DNA of 64,000 nt from Rhizobium sp. L51/94 (GTDB lineage Bacteria; Pseudomonadota; Alphaproteobacteria; Rhizobiales; Rhizobiaceae): contig NZ_CP072142.1 of NCBI RefSeq assembly GCF_019355555.1, positions 434,001 through 498,000 of the forward strand, given 5' to 3'. The stretch's first letter is position 1. Each line of letters starts with the position of its first letter. Below, piece after piece: positions 52,197 to 60,947 of this stretch. The notes below the pieces were generated by a model. It searched no databases. It was given only the letters and a program-made list of their open reading frames with translations, and was not told where the DNA came from. Made by a program: the position numbers and the translations under genes.

Positions 52197-53510
52197 ATGA
52201 CAACAATTATTCGCACGCTGACCGCATCCGCCGTCGGCATCGGCCTGATGGCGGGAATGGCCCAGGCCGAGGAACTGACGATTGCCACCGTCAACAATGG
52301 TGACATGATCATCATGCAGAAGCTGGCGCCCGAGTGGGAGAAGAAGACAGGCAACAAGCTGAACTGGGTGGTGCTCGAGGAAAATGTCCTTCGCCAGAAG
52401 CTGACCACAGACATTGCCACGAAAAGCGGCCAGTTCGACATCATGACCATCGGTGGCTACGAAGCACCGATCTGGGGCAAGTCCGGCTGGCTGGAGCCGG
52501 TCGGCGATCTCGGCAGCGACTATGACTACGACGACCTTCTGGCGCCGATCAAGGCCGGCCTGACAGTCGACGGCAAGCTCTACGCGGTACCGTTCTACAC
52601 CGAAAGCTCGTTCACGCTGTACCGCAAGGACCTGTTCGATGCGGCCGGTCTCAAGATGCCGGAGCAGCCGACCTACGACCAGATCAAGGAATACGCGGCC
52701 AAGCTCACCGACAAGTCGAAGGAGCAGTACGGTATCTGCCTTCGCGGCAAGCCGGGCTGGGGCGAGAACATGGCGTTCCTCGGAACCATGATCAACACCT
52801 ATGGCGGCAGCTGGTTCGACATGAAATGGAAGCCGCAGATTAATTCGGCGCCCTGGAAGAAGGCCGTTACCGACTACGTCGAGCTGCTGACCAAATACGG
52901 TCCTCCCGGTGTGACATCGAATGGCTTCAATGAAAACCAGGCGTTGTTTGCGACCGGCCATTGCGCCATGTGGATCGACGCGACGTCGGCCGCCGGCCGC
53001 GTGTTCGATCCGAAGCAGAGCAAGGTCGCCGACAAGATCGCTTTCACGGCCGCCCCGATAGAGGTCACCCCGCACGGCGCCAGCTGGTCGTGGTCGTGGA
53101 ACCTGGCGATCCCGGCAACATCGACCAAGGTCGAGGCCGCCAAGTCGTTCGTCAAATGGGCGACCTCCAAGGACTATGTGAAGCTGGTGGGAGAGAAGGA
53201 AGGCTGGGTCGCCGTGCCGCCGGGCATGCGTAAATCGACCTATGACCTGCCGGAGTACCAGAAGGCAGCGCCATTTGCCGCCGCCGTGCTGAAGGCCATC
53301 CTGTCGGCCGATCCGACCAAGGCCACGAAGGATCCGGTTCCCTACACCGGCGTCCAGTTCGTCGCCATTCCTGAGTTCCAGGGCATCGGCACCATCGTCG
53401 GCCAGCAGATATCGTCCGCGCTTGCCGGTCAGCAGACCGTCACCGCCGCCCTCGACAATGCCCAGAAACAGGTCGAGCGCGACATGAAGAAGGCCGGCTA
53501 TCCGAAATGA
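52197..53510 (+). CDS. Polyol ABC transporter binding protein, SmoE-like
   Basis: 437 residues from the ATG following GGGAGGAG. Signal peptide LTASAVGIGLMAGMAQA with cleavage before EELTIA (about residue 24). The mature protein closely follows the SmoE pattern for sorbitol/mannitol and altritol/galactitol binding: TIATVNNGDMIIMQKLAPEW, VLEENVLRQKLTTDIATKSG, CLRGKPGWGENMAFL, and VPYTGVQFVAIPEFQGIG. No SmoF/SmoG permease or SmoK ATPase is encoded in the locus; a hairpin follows the gene directly. Confidence 0.94.
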   Translation: MTTIIRTLTASAVGIGLMAGMAQAEELTIATVNNGDMIIMQKLAPEWEKKTGNKLNWVVLEENVLRQKLTTDIATKSGQFDIMTIGGYEAPIWGKSGWLEPVGDLGSDYDYDDLLAPIKAGLTVDGKLYAVPFYTESSFTLYRKDLFDAAGLKMPEQPTYDQIKEYAAKLTDKSKEQYGICLRGKPGWGENMAFLGTMINTYGGSWFDMKWKPQINSAPWKKAVTDYVELLTKYGPPGVTSNGFNENQALFATGHCAMWIDATSAAGRVFDPKQSKVADKIAFTAAPIEVTPHGASWSWSWNLAIPATSTKVEAAKSFVKWATSKDYVKLVGEKEGWVAVPPGMRKSTYDLPEYQKAAPFAAAVLKAILSADPTKATKDPVPYTGVQFVAIPEFQGIGTIVGQQISSALAGQQTVTAALDNAQKQVERDMKKAGYPK

Positions 53511-53518
53511 TCGATACC

Positions 53519-53541
53519 GCTCGCGGCTTGCCGCCGCGAGC
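53519..53541 (+). terminator. Hairpin after the SmoE-like gene
   Basis: GCTCGCGGC-TTGCC-GCCGCGAGC, a perfect 9-bp stem with a 5-nt loop, 8 bases after the stop. No T-run follows; it probably stabilises or partly terminates the binding-protein message before the dehydrogenase gene. Confidence 0.5.
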
Positions 53542-53627
53542 ACCCTCCCGGGCGTTCGAAGTTTAACCTTCCCAAGGTCAGGGCTTTCCGGCAGACATTC
53601 GTCAATATCTAGAATTTGGAGCGTGTT

Positions 53628-54398
53628 ATGAGATTGAAGGACAAAGTCGCCCTGATTACCGGCGGTGCGCGCGGCATCGGCCTCGGTTTTGCAGAAGCCT
53701 TCGTCAAGGAAGGTGCGCGGGTCGTCATCGCCGACATCGACATCAACCGTGCCACCAAGGCCGCCGCTGTCATTGGCGATCGCGCCAGCGCCGTAAAGCT
53801 CGACGTCACCGATCTTTCGGCCATCGAGAGCGTCGTCAAGTCGGTCGACCAGGAGTTCGGCGGCATCGACATCCTCATCAACAATGCCGCCATCTTCGAC
53901 ATGGCGCCGATCAACGAGATCACCGAGCAGAGCTACGAGCGTATCTTCGACATCAATCTCAAGGCGCCGCTGTTCATGATGAAGGCGGTCTCCAATGCGA
54001 TGATCGCACGCGGTCGCGGCGGCAAGATCATCAACATGGCAAGTCAGGCCGGTCGTCGCGGCGAAGCGCTGGTGACCCTCTATTGCGCCTCCAAGGCCGC
54101 GATCATCTCGGCCACCCAGTCTGCGGCGCTCGCCCTCGTCAAGCACGGCATCAACGTCAACGCCATCGCCCCCGGTGTCGTCGACAGCGAAATGTGGGAT
54201 GTCGTCGACGCCAGCTTCGCCAAGTGGGAAGGCCTGCAGCCCGGCGAGAAAAAGGCAGCCGTCGCCAAGTCCGTGCCGATCGGCCGCTTCGCGACACCCG
54301 ACGATCTCAAGGGTATCGCTGTCTTTCTCGCATCCTCCGAAAGCGACTACATTCTTGCCCAGACCTACAATGTCGACGGCGGAAACTGGATGAGCTGA
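53628..54398 (+). CDS. SDR-family polyol dehydrogenase, SmoS/galactitol 2-dehydrogenase-like
   Basis: 256 residues from the ATG; a TTG 12 bases upstream overlaps the ribosome site GGAG and is rejected. NAD motif TGGARGIGLGFAEAF at 11-25, NNAA segment ILINNAAIFDMAP, catalytic YCASK (Tyr/Lys), and PGVVDSEMWDVVD after it. The sequence matches sorbitol dehydrogenase SmoS, which in Agrobacterium serves as galactitol 2-dehydrogenase (L-tagatose-forming). Lies 117 bp after the binding-protein gene and 42 bp before the zinc dehydrogenase. Confidence 0.92.
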   Translation: MRLKDKVALITGGARGIGLGFAEAFVKEGARVVIADIDINRATKAAAVIGDRASAVKLDVTDLSAIESVVKSVDQEFGGIDILINNAAIFDMAPINEITEQSYERIFDINLKAPLFMMKAVSNAMIARGRGGKIINMASQAGRRGEALVTLYCASKAAIISATQSAALALVKHGINVNAIAPGVVDSEMWDVVDASFAKWEGLQPGEKKAAVAKSVPIGRFATPDDLKGIAVFLASSESDYILAQTYNVDGGNWMS

Positions 54399-54440
54399 CC
54401 TTACGGTCGGCCATCGTCTGAAAGCGTGCGGGAGGACGTC

Positions 54441-55451
54441 TTGGAAGCCATCAATTATAAGGCCCTCGGCGTTGCCGATATCGCCGACCTGCCGATGCCG
54501 GCGCTTTTGCCCGGCCAGGCGCTGATCCGGGTCAAGGCATCCGGTCTGTGCCACACGGATATCGACGTTCTCTATGGTCGCTACGGCGAGGGGCATTTTC
54601 CAGTCGTCCCCGGCCATGAATATGCGGGCGTCGTCGAGGCCGTCGCGGACGATGTGCAGTCGATCAAGGTCGGCGCCCGTGTAGTCGTCGATCCCAACCT
54701 CACCTGCGGGCATTGCGACGCCTGCCTGAAGGGACTCGGCAATCTCTGTGGGACGCTGAAGGCGTACGGGGTCACCCACAATGGCGGTTTCGCAGCCTAC
54801 AGCGCCGTCGACGCAGGGCACCTGCACGAGATCGGCGACATGCCCTTCGAGCTCGCAGCACTTGCCGAGCCGCTCGGCTGCGTCCTCAACGGTCTGCGCA
54901 GTGCCAACCTTGTCACCGGTGCCCACGGCACGCAGACGGCACTGGTCTTCGGTGCCGGGCCGATCGGGCTGCTGCTCGCCCTCTCGCTGAAGGCCGAGGG
55001 CGTCGCCGCCGTGACAATTGCCGACATCAACGAACGTCGTCTCGACTTTGCAGGTAGCCTCGGCCTTGGCACCGCGGTCTCTGGGTCGGCGGATCTGGCC
55101 GGCTGCCGGCGCCAATTCGATTTCGTCGCCGATGCCACGGGAATTCCCGCTGTCGTCGAGGGCATGGCCGATTTTACCGCCGATGGCGGCACCATGCTGG
55201 TGTTCGGCGTCTGCGCGCCGGATGCCCGGGTGTCGATCGCGCCGTTCGAGATTTTCAGGCGGCAATTGAAGCTTGTCGGTTCCCATTCGCTGAACGGGAC
55301 CATTCCCGATGCACTTGCGATTCTGAAGCGGGATGCAGATCGGATGGGGCGGCTTGTGTCGCACCGGCTGCCTCTCGCCGAGGTGCTGCCGTTCCTGACC
55401 AGCAAGTCGAAGGACGCGGCGACCATGAAGGTACAATATGTCGCCGACTAA
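54441..55451 (+). CDS. Zinc-dependent alcohol dehydrogenase, probable polyol (altritol-type) dehydrogenase
   Basis: 336 residues from a TTG preceded by GGGAGGA; a GTG 15 bases upstream lies before that ribosome site. Catalytic zinc ligands: Cys in ASGLCHTDID (C37) and His-Glu in PVVPGHEYAGVVE (H59/E60). Structural zinc cysteines: CGHCDACLKGLGNLC. Rossmann motif VFGAGPIGLLLAL. Sorbitol-dehydrogenase-like MDR. By synteny with the Agrobacterium pathway it would oxidise D-altritol to D-tagatose. Confidence 0.9.
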   Translation: MEAINYKALGVADIADLPMPALLPGQALIRVKASGLCHTDIDVLYGRYGEGHFPVVPGHEYAGVVEAVADDVQSIKVGARVVVDPNLTCGHCDACLKGLGNLCGTLKAYGVTHNGGFAAYSAVDAGHLHEIGDMPFELAALAEPLGCVLNGLRSANLVTGAHGTQTALVFGAGPIGLLLALSLKAEGVAAVTIADINERRLDFAGSLGLGTAVSGSADLAGCRRQFDFVADATGIPAVVEGMADFTADGGTMLVFGVCAPDARVSIAPFEIFRRQLKLVGSHSLNGTIPDALAILKRDADRMGRLVSHRLPLAEVLPFLTSKSKDAATMKVQYVAD

Positions 55452-55544
55452 GTGAATTTCCGGCATCGATTGCGCGCGGATTCCGGCTTTTCGCCCGGAG
55501 ACGAGTGATCTACAGGTGAACTCCTGACCGATGGGAGAGACAAG

Positions 55545-56585
55545 GTGGCGAAACCGATAAGGACGATGGAGGATTTTTCCGAACTCGTCGGCCTGTCCCG
55601 TCCGACCGTGTCGAAATACTTCAACGATCCGAGCTCGGTGCGCCGCAGGACGAGGGATCTCATCGAGGATGCGCTGAAGAAATCCGGCTTTCGTCCCAAC
55701 ATGTTCGCCGTCAACCTCAACCGCCGGCGCAGCAATATCATCGGCGTCATCATCCCGAATTCGACCGATCCGTTCTATATGGCGCTCACCCGCCGGATCG
55801 AGCTCATCGCCAACGAGGCCGGATTTCTGGCTTTCGTGCTGTCCTCGGATGGCAAGGCCGGAATGGAGGACGAGGCGATCAAGACCTTCAAGTCGCTGAA
55901 TGTTGCCGGCGCCATCATCGCGCCTCTCGGGATAGAATCGCACCATGCGACGCTGCAGCAGCTCGGCCAGAGCATTCCCCTCGTCTATGTGGACTCGCCG
56001 CTCGACGAGACCTCTGCCTTTGTCGGCACCAACAACCGCCAGAGCTTCAGCCTCGTCGTCGATTACCTCTGCCGCTCCGGCGAGCCGCCCTGCTATTTCG
56101 GAATGCCTGACGTCAACACCAATGCCGCGACCAGGCGCCTTGCCTATATCGAGGCGATGGAGCAATTCCGCCTCACCCCCGAACTCGTCGGGCTGTCCTC
56201 CGTTGCCAGCTGGGATTTCGAGCGTTTTGGCTTCGAGGAGGCAAACCGTATCCTGGCGTCGACATCCGGCTTTCCCTCCAGGACCATCCTTTGCGCCAAC
56301 GACCGCGTCGCCTTCGGCGTTATTTCCGCCGCCTACCAGAAGGGACTGCGGGTCGGGCACGGCGCCGATTGCGATTTGCGCGTCGCCGGACATGACGATC
56401 ATCCGCTTTCGCGCTACGCCTGTCCGCCGATCACCACGGTTGCCCAGAACTACAACGAGATCGGCAAGCTCGCCATCGAGCTCCTGCTCAACAAGCTCGG
56501 CGAATCCACCGCCGCCACGCCGTCGGCTACCGTCGAGGAACGCATCCTGCTCAATGCCGAACTCATGCTGCGCAGTTCCGCCTGA
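55545..56585 (+). CDS. LacI-family regulator of the polyol locus
   Basis: 346 residues from a GTG (RBS GGGAGAGA). HTH TMEDFSELVGLSRPTVSKYF at about 7-26 and hinge VNLNRRRSNIIGVIIP, followed by the sugar-binding core. Paralogue of the regulator at 9139, sharing the unusual S-K-(F/Y)-F recognition-helix sequence and the C-terminal HDDHPLSRYA block. Last gene of the plus-strand polyol operon, 93 bp after the zinc dehydrogenase. Confidence 0.92.
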   Translation: MAKPIRTMEDFSELVGLSRPTVSKYFNDPSSVRRRTRDLIEDALKKSGFRPNMFAVNLNRRRSNIIGVIIPNSTDPFYMALTRRIELIANEAGFLAFVLSSDGKAGMEDEAIKTFKSLNVAGAIIAPLGIESHHATLQQLGQSIPLVYVDSPLDETSAFVGTNNRQSFSLVVDYLCRSGEPPCYFGMPDVNTNAATRRLAYIEAMEQFRLTPELVGLSSVASWDFERFGFEEANRILASTSGFPSRTILCANDRVAFGVISAAYQKGLRVGHGADCDLRVAGHDDHPLSRYACPPITTVAQNYNEIGKLAIELLLNKLGESTAATPSATVEERILLNAELMLRSSA

Positions 56586-56710
56586 TGGCATCGCTCTGAT
56601 CCAAGGGGTTGGTTGCCTGCGGTTGTCGTCTGCATGGCTTCTCGTAGATTGGCCCACGCCTCCCCGTTCACGCGACCTGTTCGGTCCGTGTCATGACAAT
56701 TCTGATGGCC

Positions 56711-56764
56711 GGGGCACACCGAGTGCCTGATGATTTTTTAGTTAAGTGACACCAGATGTGCCCC
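56711..56764. repeat. Imperfect 15-bp inverted repeat around a 24-nt centre
   Basis: GGGGCACA is exactly inverted as TGTGCCCC, and extension to 15 bases gives 12 matching positions (GGGGCACACCGAGTG against CACCAGATGTGCCCC). The centre contains ATTTTTTAG. It could be a terminator-like structure or the remains of a small mobile element. Confidence 0.5.
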
Positions 56765-57095
56765 GTTCGACAGTTTTTATCCGCAACTCCGGATCCTCTG
56801 TTTCCGACCCAGGTCCCGTTTCGGGGAAAAGCTGCCGGAGTTATGCCACACAGGCACGCCGAGCCTAGGGGCTCGAAGGGATCCACTTTCTGCGGACCCT
56901 CGAAGACGTCGCCTGCGTAGACGGCAACCCCTCCAAGACCCGGTCCCACCTCGCCGGCAACGCAGACCGGTGTATCCAATGGCGGAACGGGGTGATTATA
57001 GATCGGGTCGAAAGCATGGGGATGAAATTATGATGCCGGCATTGTTTCCAAACGGAAATCCCAACGGTTTATCCCCGTGAGGTGCTGCGAGCAGG

Positions 57096-57165
57096 GGCGA
57101 GGGAGTAAAGCGAGAGGAGAGAGTGCGAGAGATAGAGAGAGTGTGTGCGTGCGTGTGAGGTCAGA
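57096..57165. repeat. Low-complexity purine-rich tract
   Basis: GAGAGA, GAGAT and GTGTGTGCGTGCGTGTG units follow one another in a strand-biased tract. No coding capacity is evident. A loosely complementary pyrimidine tract lies about 350 bp downstream. Confidence 0.7.
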
Positions 57166-57208
57166 AAGATCATAAAACCGGAAAGAGCCACCCCCGACCT
57201 TCCTTGTG

Positions 57209-57328
57209 CCTGTGTCTGTCACAGGAATCCAGCCGCCCAAGTCTTTGGGCAAAAGCACGTTCCCCATCAACAGAGGGCCCTCTCACGGCGCAGACGCGCC
57301 GTGACTGGATTCCTGTGACGAGCACAGG
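57209..57328. repeat. Mosaic palindromic element, RIME-like
   Basis: 24-bp outer arms at 57209-57232 and 57305-57328 are inverted with two mismatches, sharing GTCACAGGAATCCAG. Three smaller palindromes sit inside: GCCCAA-GTCT-TTGGGC (57235-57250), AGAGGGCCCTCT (57272-57283) and CACGGCGC-AGAC-GCGCCGTG (57284-57303). The nested layout resembles the intergenic mosaic elements dispersed in rhizobial genomes. Confidence 0.7.
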
Positions 57329-57636
57329 AAGAGGGTGTGGTGGGCATCCCAGGCGGGTTGGGCCTTCAAGGGCTCGGCAATTATGGATATATGTTTCATT
57401 GGGTTCGGGCGCTTGGATACGCTTCATTTTCCGATGCCTTGCTCGATATGCGTCCCGCTCCCTCGTGCCTGACCTGTCACACTCGCCCCTCCCCTGCTCT
57501 CTCGCCCTGCCGGGGGAAAGTGTGGAGAAAATGCGGGTGGCGCGCGGTTTGCGGCTTGTTCAATGGTGCGGGCGGCAATAGCATCGGGGTCCCTGCGGTC
57601 TGCAGGCCAGGCTTTACCATGCAAGGAACAGAATCG

Positions 57637-58989
57637 ATGGTGCGTGACGATAAGCTGAAGCTCGGGACATTTGTCTATACTTTTGGATTTCATCCCGCGG
57701 CATGGTTGCATCCCGACAGCGATGTCAACGGTGCGAATGAGTTCAGCCATTTTCTCAACATCGCGAGGCTGTCGGAAGCGGCGAAGTTCGATTTCATGTT
57801 CCTCGCCGATTCCGCTGCCTCGGCAGTCGGCGATGCCGATGCGCTGGCGCGCCAGCCGACCAAGATGAACCGCTTCGAGCCGACATCGCTGCTTTCGGCG
57901 TTGGCTGTCACCACCACCCATCTCGGCCTGGTGGGAACGGTTTCCACCAGCTATTACGAGCCCTACAACGTTGCCCGCATCTTCGCCTCCATCGACCAGT
58001 TGTCGAAGGGTCGCGCCTGCTGGAACGTCGTGACCTCCGACCACAACGAAACCGGTTATAATTTCAACCGCGAGGGCCTCGATCCGCATGAGGTGCGCTA
58101 CGAGCGCGGGACGGAGTTCGTCGATGTCGTCTTCGGCCTGTGGGATAGTTTCGAGCGGGATGCGCTGTTGCGCGACCGGGAAAGCGGCATCTACTACGAC
58201 AAGGAAAAGCTGCATACGCTCGACCACAAGGGCAAGCATTTCCAGGTTCGCGGGCCGCTCAACATCGCCGGCTCGCCGCAGGGCCGCCCGGTCATCGCAC
58301 AGGCCGGCGGTTCCGAGGCCGGCATGGATCTCGCTGCCCGCACCGCCGAGGTGGTGTTCGGCCTTGCCTCCAACATCGACCGTAGCCGCGCCTTCTACAA
58401 GAACGTCAAGGGTCGCATGGCCGCCTATGGACGCAGCGAGGACGACCTGAAGATCATGCCGGGGGTGGTGCTGAATGTCGGCGCGACCATGGCCGAGGCG
58501 CAGGCCAAAGTCGATTTCATGATCGACAAGCTGCATCCCGATGTCGGCCGGCTGATGCTGTCCGAATTTCTCGAGGCCGACCTCACCGGCGTGCCGCTCG
58601 ACCAGCCCTTCCCCATGGACCGCCTGCCGACAACGCCGCGCGGCTCCAAGGCGCTGTTCGACGAACTGGTGGATTTCGTCAACAAGGGTCATACCGTCGG
58701 CGAGTTGGTGCGCCACTATGCCGAGAAACATACCGGCAACGGGATCACGGGCACGCCGACCCAGATTGCAGACTTCATGGAGGAATGGTTCGAGACACGT
58801 GCGGCCGACGGCTTTATCCTGATGTTCCCGACACTGCCGTCCAGCCTCGCCGACTTCACAGAGCTGGTGCTGCCGGAATTGCGTCGGCGCGGCCTGTTCC
58901 GGGAAGAATACGAGGGCACGACGCTGCGCGAAAATCTAGGCCTGTCGATGCCGGTCAACCGCTACACGGCGGCCCGCAACAAGGGTTGA
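57637..58989 (+). CDS. FMN-dependent LLM-class monooxygenase, NtaA/SnaA/DszA type
   Basis: 450 residues from the ATG preceded by AAGGAA; the frame extends about 300 bases upstream into repeat DNA, and another ATG lies 18 bases upstream. Family segments: KLGTFVYTFGFHPAAWLHPD, FDFMFLADSAASAVG, TSYYEPYNVARIFASIDQLS and the hallmark WNVVTSDHNETGYNFNRE. QAGGSEAGMDLAARTAEVVF lies in the flavin region. Members oxidise nitrilotriacetate, sulfur heterocycles or similar using FMNH2 from a separate reductase, which is not encoded in the window. No transporter adjoins it. Confidence 0.94.
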   Translation: MVRDDKLKLGTFVYTFGFHPAAWLHPDSDVNGANEFSHFLNIARLSEAAKFDFMFLADSAASAVGDADALARQPTKMNRFEPTSLLSALAVTTTHLGLVGTVSTSYYEPYNVARIFASIDQLSKGRACWNVVTSDHNETGYNFNREGLDPHEVRYERGTEFVDVVFGLWDSFERDALLRDRESGIYYDKEKLHTLDHKGKHFQVRGPLNIAGSPQGRPVIAQAGGSEAGMDLAARTAEVVFGLASNIDRSRAFYKNVKGRMAAYGRSEDDLKIMPGVVLNVGATMAEAQAKVDFMIDKLHPDVGRLMLSEFLEADLTGVPLDQPFPMDRLPTTPRGSKALFDELVDFVNKGHTVGELVRHYAEKHTGNGITGTPTQIADFMEEWFETRAADGFILMFPTLPSSLADFTELVLPELRRRGLFREEYEGTTLRENLGLSMPVNRYTAARNKG

Positions 58990-59174
58990 GCGAGGGGCGC
59001 CACAGCCCCAGTTGCCGGGGCCTCGGCGCCTGTACCCGAACGGCGGGGGATGACCGCCGACCCACCGTCCGCTTTCGGACCGGGCGTGAGGCTGCACATA
59101 AACAACACGTTATCAAGTCTTGAAGTGTCCCTGAGGATGCCTACTTCGGCAGCGATCGTTAGGGTGGAGTAGAC

Positions 59175-59546
59175 ATGAAAGTTTTAGTGGTTGAGGACGA
59201 ACCGATCATCGCGTTCGACCTCGAAAATCTCGTCCTCGATAATGGATTCGAGATTGCCGGGCTGGCGCGCACACAGGTCGAGGCGCTGGCTCTGGCGCCC
59301 AAAGCCGACATTGCCCTTGTCGACATACAGCTCGCGGATGGTCCGACGGGCCCCAAAATTGCCCGCGAACTGATCGATCGGTACGGGATCGAAGTGATTT
59401 TCATGACGGGCAATCCGGAGATGGTCGCTGATTTCTCCGACGCCGTCTGCGTCGTGCCGAAACCGCAGAGCCTCGGGAAGATAGAGGCGGCTTTGTTGAA
59501 GTCCTTGTCCATCCTACAGGGCAAGCGGCGCGCGCGCGCATCCTAG
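59175..59546 (+). CDS. Stand-alone response-regulator receiver domain
   Basis: 123 residues, a single CheY-like domain. Acidic pocket VVEDEP at 5-10, phospho-acceptor Asp in IALVDIQLADG (about residue 50), the conserved Thr in IFMTGNPE, and Lys in VVPKPQSLGK. No output domain and no histidine kinase adjacent. Related rhizobial single receivers act in phosphorelays or the general stress pathway. Confidence 0.9.
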   Translation: MKVLVVEDEPIIAFDLENLVLDNGFEIAGLARTQVEALALAPKADIALVDIQLADGPTGPKIARELIDRYGIEVIFMTGNPEMVADFSDAVCVVPKPQSLGKIEAALLKSLSILQGKRRARAS

Positions 59547-59602
59547 GCAGAACTGTTTCGATTCATCTGCCGCAAATCTCATGACAGGCTTGAAACGCAT
59601 CT

Positions 59603-59926
59603 ATGACTACGCAGCATACACGTGCCGACATATTGGCGAACACTCTCGAAAAATTCCGGGGGGCCGGTGTTCCCATCGATGCCGATCCCATCCTGCGCGG
59701 CTGGCTGGAAGCCTGGGTCGATGGCGGTTTGAAGATGTCCGACATTGCGCAGCGCTACCAGGACCTGCTGAAACAACGGCTGAGCGCCAACCCAAAGGTT
59801 GCGGGTGGCGATGAAGCCAAGGATCCGCTCAGCCTGGAAGATAACCACCGGCTCATGGACCGGCATGAGTTGCTGGAAGAAGTGGCAAGGCTGCTGTCCG
59901 ATAAGCCCGAAAACAGCGGCCAATGA
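59603..59926 (+). CDS. Conserved small protein of unknown function
   Basis: 107 residues, no signal or membrane segment. The first half is predicted helical with WLEAWVDGGLKMSDIAQRYQ; the second half is charged (EDNHRLMDRHELLEEVARLL). I do not recognise a family. It lies 56 bp after the receiver gene with the same direction and could be its partner, but nothing in the sequence proves this. Confidence 0.6.
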   Translation: MTTQHTRADILANTLEKFRGAGVPIDADPILRGWLEAWVDGGLKMSDIAQRYQDLLKQRLSANPKVAGGDEAKDPLSLEDNHRLMDRHELLEEVARLLSDKPENSGQ

Positions 59927-60169
59927 TCCGCTTTTGCTCTCGAAAAGCTTATCAGCGCTTGCCGGAGTTGCATGCCGCAGAAGCCTTGCCTTTCTCTGGT
60001 TGAGGGCGGTGCAGGGATTGTGGCAAGTTCGCAACGGTATGTCATTAGCTTCAGGCTGAAACCCTAAAAACATAAATAGAAGCAATGCAAATCGCTAACA
60101 TGCGCCTATATGCATTATTCATTGAAGAAGTCTGAACCGAACACCTTAAAAAATGTCCAAGGAAATCAA

Positions 60170-60916
60170 ATGAAGAAGCTCCTCCTCGCGGCCCTGGTCT
60201 CAACCTCGCTGGTTTCCGTCGCAGCCGCTGCTGACATGACGCCACCGATGCAGCCACCAGCTGCCGTTGACAACGGCATGGGTTTTTACATCGGCTCGCT
60301 GAGCTCGGTTTCCTTCCTGAAGCACACCGATTTCGACGTCGCTGGTCTCAACATCGACACCAAGTACGACACCGGCTTCTACAGCGCACTGCGCGGCGGT
60401 TATAACTTCGGCTCCATGGGCTTCGTTGCACCGCGCGTCGAACTCGAAGTTGGTTACGGCACGGCATCGGTAGACGAACACAAGCTGACGGGCTTCGGGG
60501 GCTTCGGCTCGATCAACTCCTACGGCGACGCGAACACCATCCAGGGCTTCGTCAACGGCTACCTCGACATTCCGCTGGCACCGGCTGGCGACACCGGCAT
60601 GCTTTCGGTCTTCACGCCTTACGTGGGCGGCGGCGTCGGTGCGATGAACCTCAAGCTGCGCAAGCAGGGCGTTGGCGGCGTTGGCACGCTGATGGACGAC
60701 AGCAACACGGCATTCGCCTACCACCTCGACGCCGGCGTCGGCATCAACCTGCAGCCGATTTTCTCCGGTTCGTCGCTGTTCGAAAAGACCACGCTCGACA
60801 TCGGCTATCGCTACACTGCAGCCGACAACTTCGACTTCACGGCGCGCGACGGTTCGACATCCAGCACCGACTACCGCAGCAACGCTGTTACCTTCGGTCT
60901 CCGCAAGCAGTTCTAA
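60170..60916 (+). CDS. Outer-membrane beta-barrel protein, OmpA-like/opacity porin type
   Basis: 248 residues from the ATG preceded by AAGGAAAT; an in-frame ATG 60 bases upstream is rejected. Signal peptide KKLLLAALVSTSLVSVAAA, cleavage near ADMTPP. The mature protein has alternating aromatic/hydrophobic strands (GFYIGSLSSVSFL, TGFYSALRGGYNFGSMGFVA, TTLDIGYRYTAADNFDF) and ends in the terminal-strand sequence NAVTFGLRKQF, a C-terminal Phe recognised by the BAM machinery. Resembles the Omp25/Omp31-type surface proteins of Rhizobiales. Monocistronic with a strong terminator. Confidence 0.88.
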   Translation: MKKLLLAALVSTSLVSVAAAADMTPPMQPPAAVDNGMGFYIGSLSSVSFLKHTDFDVAGLNIDTKYDTGFYSALRGGYNFGSMGFVAPRVELEVGYGTASVDEHKLTGFGGFGSINSYGDANTIQGFVNGYLDIPLAPAGDTGMLSVFTPYVGGGVGAMNLKLRKQGVGGVGTLMDDSNTAFAYHLDAGVGINLQPIFSGSSLFEKTTLDIGYRYTAADNFDFTARDGSTSSTDYRSNAVTFGLRKQF

Positions 60917-60947
60917 GATCTGCTTCGGACCTCAAAAGCTTCTTCAA

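Larger units (their letters stand above)
56586..57636. other. About 1 kb without recognisable genes, rich in repeats
   Basis: Open frames exist here on both strands but none has a good start, a family resemblance or neighbours' codon use. The segment contains an imperfect inverted repeat (56711-56764), a purine-rich tract (about 57096-57165), a mosaic palindromic element (57209-57328) and a pyrimidine-rich stretch near 57465-57515 that partly complements the purine tract. It looks like decayed or repeat-derived DNA between the polyol locus and the monooxygenase gene. Confidence 0.7.

Noticed and set aside
50895..56657. Open minus-strand frame of 1920 codons
   Set aside because: Only the C-terminal 329 residues (PfkB kinase) show a domain. 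The rest is antisense to four well-supported plus-strand genes and is low-complexity, as expected for the reverse complement of GC-rich codons.
56668..56979. Minus-strand frame of 103 codons in the gene-free region
   Set aside because: No ribosome site, no family resemblance, and it reads through the inverted repeat.
57337..57636. N-terminal extension of the NtaA-type monooxygenase
   Set aside because: The extra 100 residues translate repeat-derived DNA and do not resemble the family; the ATG at 57637 has a ribosome site and gives normal length.
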